A DNA stretch of 64,000 bases, from NCBI GenBank assembly GCA_016191425.1, contig JACPOR010000022.1, positions 25,657 through 89,656 of the forward strand, read 5' to 3'. The stretch comes from Chloroflexota bacterium. Its GTDB lineage: Bacteria > Chloroflexota > Limnocylindria > Limnocylindrales > CSP1-4. Position 1 is the first letter of the stretch; each line of letters opens with the position of its first letter. The notes under the pieces were generated by a model. It searched no databases. It saw only the letters and a list, made by a program, of their open reading frames with translations, and was not told the DNA's origin. The translations under genes and the position numbers were made by a program. Below are positions 41,744 to 48,626 of the stretch, piece by piece.

Positions 41744-43498
41744 GTGCGAGTGATCGAGATTCGGCTCCTCGAGGGCCCCAGCGTCTACCGGCTCGAACCG
41801 GTCGTGAAGGTCGAACTTGCCCTCGGACGACGACGCACCTGGTTCGGGCAGCGCATCCCTCCCCGGCACGCCCTGGTCCGTCTCGGGGCGAGCGTTCCGC
41901 AGAAGCTCTGGCCGGAGTCCGTGATCACGCTCGCTGGATGGGCGCGACGCCTCAGATCGGCCCATGGCGAGGGCATCGGCGGCATCCGCGTCCATCGCTC
42001 ATCGGATCCCGGCCACTGGATCCTCACCTGGCCCTGGGTCGGCGCCGGACGGGCGCGACTGATCGCCGAGGCGGCGGTTGCCCTGACGGACCGAGCCGCC
42101 ACGCCGGCCCGGAGGGCGCATCTGACCGGAGCCCAGGAGCGACTTCTCTCGCAGTGGATGAACGTGATCGCTCGCTCGTCAGCCTCGCCGCCGACATGGA
42201 TTCGCGACGCGGACCGCCGGATCCCGATCATCTCGATCTCGGGGACCAACGGCAAGTCGACCACGACTCGCCTGCTGACCAGGATCCTGCTGCGATCCGG
42301 CCGCCGCGTCGGGACCACGACCTCGGACGGCGTCCTGGTGGATGAGCGGTTGGTGGACCCCGGCGACTGGACCGGGCCGGGCGGCGCCCACGCGGTTCTC
42401 GGCCGCTCGGATGTGGACGTCGCCGTCCTCGAGACCGCCCGCGGCGGCCTGGTCCTCAAGGGTTTGGGCTATCAGTCGAACGAGGCGAGCATCCTCACGA
42501 ATGTCAGCTCGGATCACCTCGATCTCCAGGGTATCCATACGCTGCCGGAACTCGCCGAGGTAAAGGCGACGATCTGCCGGATCACCAAGCCCGATGGCTG
42601 GGTCATCCTGAGTGCCGACGACCCGTTCGTGCGCGCGGTCGCCCGCACGGTGCGCGGGCACGTTGCCCTGTTCTCGCTCCAGGGGGACGCGTCCGCGGCC
42701 GTCCGCCGGCATATGGCGAGAGGCGGCCGGGTATACCTCGTCCGACGCGGGATCCTCGGCGAGGCCGTCGGCGACGCGTGGACGCCCATCGCCGCTGTCC
42801 GCGACATTCCTATCACGCTCGCCGGCCTCGCCCGGCACAACATCGCCAACGCCCTTGCCGCAGCCGCCGGCGCTCGAGCCCTGGGTCTCGGTATCGGGGA
42901 AGTCCATGATGGGCTCCTCGACTTCCATCCGAGCGTCGTTGAGTCCCCCGGTCGGATGAACATCTTCCGCAACGGCGGACGCGTGGCGCTCGTGGACTTC
43001 GCCCACAACGAAGCAGGCCTGGACGCGCTCCTCGATGTGGCCGAGGGGATCGCCGGTGGAGCCGGCGGCCGGGTCACCCCGATCACCGTGATCATCGGCA
43101 CGGCCGGCGACCGACCTGATGACACGCTCCGTGGCATGGGCCGGATCGCGGCTTCGCGAGCCCAGCGTGTCGTCTTCAAGGAAACCCTCAACTACCTCCG
43201 GGGGCGGTCCCGCGAATCCGTGATCGGGGAACTGCGGACCGGCACGAAGGCGGCCGGCTGGACCCAGGACATCCCGATCTATGAAACGGAGGTCGACGCC
43301 CTTGCCGCCGAGTTGAACGGCGCTGCCTCGGCCACGGACGGGTCGCGCCACGACACGGCCAGGATCGTGGTGCTGCTGTGCCACGAGGACCGCAGCGGTG
43401 TCTTTGCCCTGCTTCGGGAGCGGCACTTTCGACCGGTCGATACAGCCGCCGACCTCATCAGCCTGGCCCCGCGCCTCGAGGACCGCCCTCGCCGCTGA
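41744..43498 (+). CDS. CphA-like Mur ligase lacking the ATP-grasp domain
   Basis: 584-residue ligase built like cyanophycin synthetase with the middle removed. Residues 1 to about 150 resemble the CphA N-domain; it opens VIEIRLLEGPSVYRLEP, comparable to LETRILRGPNFWSRSPV of the CphA encoded nearby. The Mur-type ATPase domain follows directly, with P-loop GTNGKSTT at about residues 167-174, VAVLETARGGLVLKGLGY, LTNVSSDHLDLQGI and ARHNIANALAAAAGA. The C-terminal domain has GRVALVDFAHNEAGL. The ATP-grasp domain that adds aspartate in CphA is absent. It could add an amino acid to a different acceptor or assist CphA; not MurE or folylpolyglutamate synthase, which lack this N-domain. GTG 41744 or 41750 may be the start. 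Confidence 0.82.
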   Translation: MRVIEIRLLEGPSVYRLEPVVKVELALGRRRTWFGQRIPPRHALVRLGASVPQKLWPESVITLAGWARRLRSAHGEGIGGIRVHRSSDPGHWILTWPWVGAGRARLIAEAAVALTDRAATPARRAHLTGAQERLLSQWMNVIARSSASPPTWIRDADRRIPIISISGTNGKSTTTRLLTRILLRSGRRVGTTTSDGVLVDERLVDPGDWTGPGGAHAVLGRSDVDVAVLETARGGLVLKGLGYQSNEASILTNVSSDHLDLQGIHTLPELAEVKATICRITKPDGWVILSADDPFVRAVARTVRGHVALFSLQGDASAAVRRHMARGGRVYLVRRGILGEAVGDAWTPIAAVRDIPITLAGLARHNIANALAAAAGARALGLGIGEVHDGLLDFHPSVVESPGRMNIFRNGGRVALVDFAHNEAGLDALLDVAEGIAGGAGGRVTPITVIIGTAGDRPDDTLRGMGRIAASRAQRVVFKETLNYLRGRSRESVIGELRTGTKAAGWTQDIPIYETEVDALAAELNGAASATDGSRHDTARIVVLLCHEDRSGVFALLRERHFRPVDTAADLISLAPRLEDRPRR

Positions 43499-43618
43499 TG
43501 GCCTCCCGACTCGAGGCGCCCATGCTGGCGCGCGCACGGCGGCCCTTTGCGGGACGGACCTGGCCTTCCTCGGAACTCGCGGCTCGGTTCGGGACCGTGC
43601 GAATTCGCGCTGCGAGGC

Positions 43619-43624
43619 TATCGT
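43619..43624 (+). promoter_or_regulatory. Candidate -10 box before the small membrane peptide
   Basis: TATCGT on the plus strand, about 68 bases before ATG 43692. No -35 match, so weak. Confidence 0.3.
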
Positions 43625-43691
43625 GGGACCGCCATGATGTTCCGTGCCGCCGCGTCACTGGGTGGACTGCATGGATTGAGGAGTTGGCCGG

Positions 43692-43790
43692 ATGGAGATG
43701 GCAATCGGCATCGCTCTCGTCGTGATCTCGGCCCTCGAGATCTGGGTCATCGTCAGGGCCGTCAGCGCCAACCTCAACATCGGCCGCTGA
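43692..43790 (+). CDS. 32-residue putative membrane peptide
   Basis: Small frame from ATG 43692 to TGA 43790: MEMAIGIALVVISALEIW followed by VIVRAVSANLNIGR. One 17-18 residue hydrophobic helix is followed by a basic/polar tail. GAGGAG (43678-43683) lies 8 bases upstream, an ideal ribosome site, and a -10-like box lies further up. It sits between the CphA-like Mur ligase gene and cphA. A single-span regulatory or anchoring peptide is possible. Coding status rests on the ribosome site and composition only. Confidence 0.45.
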   Translation: MEMAIGIALVVISALEIWVIVRAVSANLNIGR

Positions 43791-43855
43791 GAGTCGACTG
43801 ACCGGCCACTCACCGGCCGCCAAGAGCCGGCCGACTGCCACGCACCGGCCTCGCA

Positions 43856-43872
43856 CCGGCCGTTGAGGCCGG
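43856..43872. terminator. Hairpin between convergent genes
   Basis: CCGGCC-GTTGA-GGCCGG, a 6-bp stem just after the cphA stop and beyond the plus-strand peptide. It has no U tract and could serve both directions. Preceding ACCGGCC repeats (43801-43855) allow alternative pairings. Confidence 0.4.
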
Positions 43873-43893
43873 GCAGTTGAGCACCCGCCAGCG

Positions 43894-46626
43894 TCAGCCC
43901 TCGGGCGCCTCGAACTCACCGGGGTCAGCATACGCGGTTGCGCCAAGGCCCTGTCCGGCAGCGGCCATCGTCTCCCGGTAAACGCCGATCGCGTCGTCGA
44001 CGCACATGACCAGCAGGTCGCCCGGATTCGCCCGCCGCAACGCGGCCTGCACCGCCGTGAGCTCGTCGAGGATCTCCTCCGCCTTCGCGGTGATGCCACC
44101 CTTCTTCCCGGCGGCCGCGATCCCGGCCAGGACCTGGGCGGAGGTCTCTGCCGGAGCCCGGCCGCGGAGGTTCCGATCCTCGCGAACGATGATCTCATCG
44201 AAGGCCGTCGCGGCGAGCGCGCCGTAGGCCCGCATGTCCTCGTCGCGCCGATCGCCGGGGACACCGATGACGCCGATCGCGCGACCGGCCCGGACGCCAT
44301 TCTCGATCATCATCCTGTTCACGAAGTCGGACAGGTTTCGCATGCCGTCGACGTTGTGGCAGTAGTCGATGATGACCCGGACACCGCCGACTTCGATCAG
44401 GTTCAGGCGGCCGGGTGCCTGGAAGAACGAGGTCGTGAATGTGCGCAGGCCCTGCCGGATGTCGTGGAGGTGGGCGCCGGAGGCCCATGCCGCCGCGGCC
44501 GCGGCCAGGGCATTGGCCACGTTCATGCGGGCCTTGCCGCCGAACGTCGCCGGGATCAGGTGCGTGTAGAGGACGGGCATGACCCGGGGCCCATGGCGCA
44601 GCACGATCTGGTCGCCCTCGTCGGTGCGACGCACGACGAACGCGGCCCCGCCGCGACCGCAGTGCCCGTCGACACGGTCGAAGCCCGGGTCACCCTTCTT
44701 CGTCTCCATGGAGAAGTAGATGACCGCGCCGTCCGATCGCGACCCCATGCGGGCCACGTTCGGATCATCCGCGTTGAGGACCGCCGTGCCCGATCGCGGC
44801 ACGGCCTCGACGAGGACCGCCTTGACGTCGGCCAGCTGTCGCACCGTGTCGATCCCGCCGAGCCCGAGGTGGTCTGCGGTGACGTTGGTCACTACCGCGA
44901 CATCGTTCCGGTCGTAGCCGAGGCCCTCGCGGAGGATCCCGCCGCGAGCAACCTCGAAGACCGCCGTGTCGACCGTCGGGTTCTGGAGGATCATGCGGGC
45001 CGACTTCGGGCCGGACATGTCGCCGCGCTTGATCATCCGCCCGTCGACCACGATTCCGTCGGTCGAGGTCATCCCCACCCGCCGGCCCATCAGCTTCAGG
45101 ATGTGGGCGATCATCCGGACCGTGGTGGTCTTTCCGTTCGTGCCGGTGACGCCGATGATCGGGATGCGGGACGGCGCACCCGACGGAAACAGGAGATCGA
45201 TGACCGGCCGGGCCACGTACTGCGGTTCGCCCTCGGTCGGGTGGGTATGCATCCGGAAGCCGGGCGCCGCGTTGACCTCGACGATGGCGCCGCCCGTCTC
45301 GCGAACCGGAACCGTGATGTCGGGGCAGATGAAGTCGATACCGGCGACGTCGAGGCCGACGACGAGGGCTGCCATCTCGGCGATCTCGACGTTGTCCGGG
45401 TGGGCCTCGAGGGTCCGGTCGATGGACGTTCCACCCGTCGACATGTTGCCGGTCAGGGCCAGCTTGACGCGGGTGCCGGACGGCGGCACGGCGTCGAGCT
45501 CGTGGCCCTGCTCCCTGACGAGCGCCTCGGCGGCCTCGTCGAGCTGGATCCTCGTCAGGACCTTCTCGTGCCCGATACCGCGCCGCGGGTCGGCGTTCGT
45601 GCGCTCGACGAGCTCGCGGACGGTGGACTTGCCATCGCCGACCACCGATGCCGGCACGCGTTCGGCGATCGCAGCGACCTGGCCACCGATGACGAGGCAG
45701 CGATAGTCGTTGCCGTGGATGTACGTCTCCACGACCACCTCACCGGACCGTGACTCGCGGCGGGCTCCCTCGAACGCGGCCCGAACCTCGTCGTCGGACT
45801 GCAGGTCGAGGTGAACGCCGCGGCCGTGATTCCCGTCGAGCGGCTTGAGCACGCACGGGAAGCCCAGCCGGCGGGCGACGGCCACGGCCGCCTCAACATC
45901 CTCGACAACGTCCGCCTTCGGGACCGGCAGGCCCGCGGAGTCGAGGAGTCGGTTGGTCAGATTCTTGTCACTCGCAACGTCGACACCGATGCCGGATGTC
46001 CGCGAGGTCATCGTGGCCCGGATTCGCTGCTGATGGACGCCCTGGCCCAGCTGGACCAGCGAGTGACGGTCCAGGCGGATGAACGGAATATCCCGCGATG
46101 CGGCCTCGTCGAGGATCGCCTGCGTCGACGGCCCGAAGGCGGCCCGCTCGGCGAGGCGAATGAGCGCTTCGAGTTCGGAGAGATAGTCGAGATCGGGGTC
46201 CGCACCGGAATCGACGAGATGATTGACGATGCGGACCGCGAGCTTGCCGGCCTCGATGCCGACCAGCTCTTCACGGAACTCGTAGATGACGTTGTACTGG
46301 CCAACGGTTCCGGCGCCCCGTGTCTTGCCGTGGCGGACGTCCGTGCCGGCGAGGTTCTGGAGCTCGAGCGCGATGTGCTCGGATACGTGACCGGCCCACG
46401 TCCCATCCCGCAGCCGGGTCAGGAAGCCGCCCCGCCGATTGAGCGAGCAGGCGTGGTCCTCGAGCGAGGGCATCCACGCGACGAGGCCGTCGACGAAGCC
46501 CGGGATGGTATTGCTCGGGAACGCCTCCAGCGAGCCGAGGTCGACCAGCATGCGGACGACCGGGGAGCGCGACCAGAAGTTCGGGCCGCGCAGAATCCGG
46601 GTCTCGAGGATGCGCAGGTCGGGCAG
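43894..46626 (-). CDS. cphA: Cyanophycin synthetase
   Basis: Polymerises aspartate and arginine into cyanophycin. The three CphA domains are present. The N-domain is at about 1-185, with GHVSEHIALELQNLAG. The ATP-grasp domain follows (VLKPLDGNHGRGVHLDL, VVETYIHGNDYRCLVIGG, GIDFICPDI, IVEVNAAPGF) and adds Asp. The Mur-like domain (GVTGTNGKTTTVRMI, VFEVARGGILREGLGYD, RMNVANALAAAAA) adds Arg. The first ATG is at 46551, but clear family sequence (LRILETRILRGPNFWSRS) precedes it, and the frame has no ATG/GTG/TTG back to the cphB stop. CTG 46626, with GGAGG 8 bases upstream (46635-46639), is the start proposed here. The annotated minimum is 43894-46551. Confidence 0.93.
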   Translation of the reverse strand: MPDLRILETRILRGPNFWSRSPVVRMLVDLGSLEAFPSNTIPGFVDGLVAWMPSLEDHACSLNRRGGFLTRLRDGTWAGHVSEHIALELQNLAGTDVRHGKTRGAGTVGQYNVIYEFREELVGIEAGKLAVRIVNHLVDSGADPDLDYLSELEALIRLAERAAFGPSTQAILDEAASRDIPFIRLDRHSLVQLGQGVHQQRIRATMTSRTSGIGVDVASDKNLTNRLLDSAGLPVPKADVVEDVEAAVAVARRLGFPCVLKPLDGNHGRGVHLDLQSDDEVRAAFEGARRESRSGEVVVETYIHGNDYRCLVIGGQVAAIAERVPASVVGDGKSTVRELVERTNADPRRGIGHEKVLTRIQLDEAAEALVREQGHELDAVPPSGTRVKLALTGNMSTGGTSIDRTLEAHPDNVEIAEMAALVVGLDVAGIDFICPDITVPVRETGGAIVEVNAAPGFRMHTHPTEGEPQYVARPVIDLLFPSGAPSRIPIIGVTGTNGKTTTVRMIAHILKLMGRRVGMTSTDGIVVDGRMIKRGDMSGPKSARMILQNPTVDTAVFEVARGGILREGLGYDRNDVAVVTNVTADHLGLGGIDTVRQLADVKAVLVEAVPRSGTAVLNADDPNVARMGSRSDGAVIYFSMETKKGDPGFDRVDGHCGRGGAAFVVRRTDEGDQIVLRHGPRVMPVLYTHLIPATFGGKARMNVANALAAAAAAWASGAHLHDIRQGLRTFTTSFFQAPGRLNLIEVGGVRVIIDYCHNVDGMRNLSDFVNRMMIENGVRAGRAIGVIGVPGDRRDEDMRAYGALAATAFDEIIVREDRNLRGRAPAETSAQVLAGIAAAGKKGGITAKAEEILDELTAVQAALRRANPGDLLVMCVDDAIGVYRETMAAAGQGLGATAYADPGEFEAPEG

Positions 46627-46737
46627 GGGCCGGGCCTCCGGCGCGCCGGCGGTTCGCCTGGCTCGAGTGGTCTTGGCGGGCGCCTTGGGAACGATGGCAG
46701 TCCTCGCGGTTCCGGCCGGACAATCCGGCCTCGGGAG

Positions 46738-47577
46738 CTAGCTGGATGCGGCGGCCTCACCGCCGGGGAGCGCCTTGAGAGCGGGCCCACTGATCCGGTG
46801 TCGTCGCCGAAGGTCGAAGCGGTAGCCGGCCGGCAGCGAATGGAGGACGACGCCGCTGATCATGACCGGCCGATGACCGCGCACGTCCCAGGCGTCGGTC
46901 TCCGCCGCCGCTCCATCGACCACGGTGATGCTGCCGCGCCCGATGACCTCGAGGATGTGATCGGGGCCCACGACACCGGCCGTGTCCTCGTCGACGCCGA
47001 TCCCGAGCAGGCTCGGGTTCTGGGCGATCAGGCTGAGCAGCCGGCCCAGACGATTCCGTTGCTGGAAGTGCTGGTCCACGATGACGCCCGGCAGGACGCC
47101 GAGGCCGGCCGCAATAGCGGCCATGCGGTGCTTCGGGGTCGCGCCCGATGCGCCGAAGGCGATCATGTGGCTCGACAGGGCCGAGGCGCCGGCCGATGTC
47201 CCGGCGACCACCGCCCCCTGCCGGAAGCGATCCAGGACCGCTTCAGCGAGGCGCGTGCCGCCGATGGTCGACGACAGCCGGAGCTGGTTGCCGCCGGTCA
47301 GGTAGATGCCGGTGGCATCCACGACCGCCCGGGCGAAGGTTTCGTCATTGGCCTGGGCTCGCGTCATCGCGTGGAGCGGGCGGACGGACCTGACGCCGAG
47401 TTCGGCGAAGATCTCGCGGTACCGCTCACCGGCCTCATGGCCCAGGGAGGACGCCGTCGAGATGACAGCCACCACCGCGTCCTCGCCGCCGGCGAGGGAG
47501 ACGAAGCGATTGAGGATGATCCGGTCCCGGACCTTGTCCTCCGCGCCGCCGATGACGATGACCGTTCCGTCGCTCAT
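46738..47577 (-). CDS. cphB: Cyanophycinase
   Basis: Serine exopeptidase (S51-like) that degrades cyanophycin to beta-Asp-Arg dipeptides. The 279-residue product has the nucleophile Ser128 in VVAGTSAGASALSSHM, together with GIYLTGGNQLRL and VIVDQHFQQRNRLGRLL, all characteristic. ATG 47577 (MSDGTVIVIGGAEDK) is preferred over a longer frame to 47661. A TATACT box ends 11 bases upstream. Its stop (46738-46740) is in the same reading frame as cphA and 111 bases before the proposed cphA start, so the two form one operon. Confidence 0.96.
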   Translation of the reverse strand: MSDGTVIVIGGAEDKVRDRIILNRFVSLAGGEDAVVAVISTASSLGHEAGERYREIFAELGVRSVRPLHAMTRAQANDETFARAVVDATGIYLTGGNQLRLSSTIGGTRLAEAVLDRFRQGAVVAGTSAGASALSSHMIAFGASGATPKHRMAAIAAGLGVLPGVIVDQHFQQRNRLGRLLSLIAQNPSLLGIGVDEDTAGVVGPDHILEVIGRGSITVVDGAAAETDAWDVRGHRPVMISGVVLHSLPAGYRFDLRRRHRISGPALKALPGGEAAASS

Positions 47578-47588
47578 TGTTGCGCGGG

Positions 47589-47594
47589 AGTATA
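47589..47594 (-). promoter_or_regulatory. -10 box of cphB-cphA
   Basis: TATACT on the minus strand with 11 bases to ATG 47577 and no ribosome site, giving at most a 4-base leader. Confidence 0.5.
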
Positions 47595-47679
47595 CCGGCG
47601 CCCGGGGATGGGCCGACGGCTTCCGGCGAGGACCCGGCGATCGACGCCGTACGGCCGTCACTGGTACGGGGCCGCCGTG

Positions 47680-48393
47680 TCAGACCGCCCTGGGGCTCCC
47701 GTTCGGATCAAGCCATACCGTGGACCGGATCGTTACGAGTCGTCGCTCGGTGGCGCCGTGGGCGACGTACTTGAAGACCGACCGGTCGATCGAGTAGATG
47801 CCGGTCCCGGCGATGCCGATCGATCCGAGGCGGAACGTGAAGACAGGGTTCTCGCGGTTGCCGGCGTAGTGGTAGGGGCTGCCGTCCGACGTGAGCAGGG
47901 CGAGGTTCGCCTGGCCTCCGAAGGTGTCGTGCAGGGCGGCGAGAAGATGCGGGACCGGCTCGCCATCATGCCATGCGTCTTCAAGCCAGCGGGCCCCGAC
48001 TTCCGTGTCGGCTCGACCCTTGAGGCGGCCCTGAGCCCGGTACCGGCTGCGGTAGGCCCGATGGTTCAGCAGGTCGCCGTTGTGGCTGAAGCTGTATCTT
48101 CCCTGGGGATCGTCGAACGGCTGGGTATCCGGCATGCCGAGCGTCGACAGGCGCGACGGTCGCCGGAGATGCACGAGGGCCGTGGTCGTTTCGGTGTTCC
48201 CGACCGCCTCACGTCCCGGATCGTCTCGAAAGGCGCGGACGTCCCGGTAGCTCCGCAGGACGCCGTCCCCGTCGATCCAGGCGGCGCCCCAGCCGTAGCC
48301 CGCGAGCCCAAAGCGCTCGAGACGATCGGTGAACTCCCACAGCTCGCCGAGCCGGAACGGGGACGCGCTTCGGGCGACGTAGTGCTCGCACAT
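47680..48393 (-). CDS. Class II glutamine amidotransferase
   Basis: 237-residue stand-alone Ntn-type glutaminase domain. The nucleophile is Cys2 (MCEHYVARSA), exposed once the initiator Met is removed. Family features are GYGWGAAWIDGDGVLRSYRD, TTTALVHLRRPS, PFSHNGDL-like YSFSHNGDLLNHRAY and GRADTEVGARWLEDA. Relatives include EgtC-like and GATase_4 proteins that supply ammonia or cleave gamma-glutamyl bonds. It lies just upstream of cphB-cphA on the same strand, so a link to cyanophycin or glutamine turnover is possible but unproven. A TATCAT box ends 8 bases before ATG 48393. Confidence 0.85.
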   Translation of the reverse strand: MCEHYVARSASPFRLGELWEFTDRLERFGLAGYGWGAAWIDGDGVLRSYRDVRAFRDDPGREAVGNTETTTALVHLRRPSRLSTLGMPDTQPFDDPQGRYSFSHNGDLLNHRAYRSRYRAQGRLKGRADTEVGARWLEDAWHDGEPVPHLLAALHDTFGGQANLALLTSDGSPYHYAGNRENPVFTFRLGSIGIAGTGIYSIDRSVFKYVAHGATERRLVTIRSTVWLDPNGSPRAV

Positions 48394-48401
48394 CGGCGCC
48401 G

Positions 48402-48407
48402 ATGATA
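48402..48407 (-). promoter_or_regulatory. -10 box of the glutamine amidotransferase gene
   Basis: TATCAT on the minus strand with 8 bases to ATG 48393; likely leaderless. Confidence 0.5.
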
Positions 48408-48458
48408 CGCGGCCGCGCGGCGGTCACGGCCAGCGATTTCCGAGCCCGGCCCGGAGGT

Positions 48459-48487
48459 TTGACAGCCCGTCCAGCCTCGCCTACGGT
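48459..48487 (+). promoter_or_regulatory. Sigma70-type promoter of glgX
   Basis: TTGACA (48459-48464), 17-base spacer, TACGGT (48482-48487). The predicted start near 48495 gives a leader of about 130 bases to ATG 48627. It is divergent from the amidotransferase promoter. Confidence 0.75.
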
Positions 48488-48626
48488 CAGTGTTCCGCGC
48501 GCAGGCCATCGGGACGCGCGCCGATCCAGATGCCCTTCCCCCGCTCCTGGAGTTCTCATCACGTCCTCACGGCCACGCTATGCCGCCACCGTCCCCGACC
48601 TCGTGGGTCGTCCCCCGTCCGGCCCC

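Larger units (their letters stand above)
43499..43893. other. Spacer between convergent Mur-ligase-like gene and cphA
   Basis: 395 bases. 43500-43690 holds a TATCGT -10-like box (43619-43624) but no supported gene. 43692-43790 encodes a small membrane peptide. 43797-43872 is rich in ACCGGCC repeats, ending in a short hairpin. Confidence 0.6.

Noticed and set aside
41744..43498. MurE or folylpolyglutamate synthase
   Set aside because: The P-loop and core are shared by all Mur ligases, but the first 150 residues resemble the CphA N-domain and the gene lies in a cyanophycin locus.
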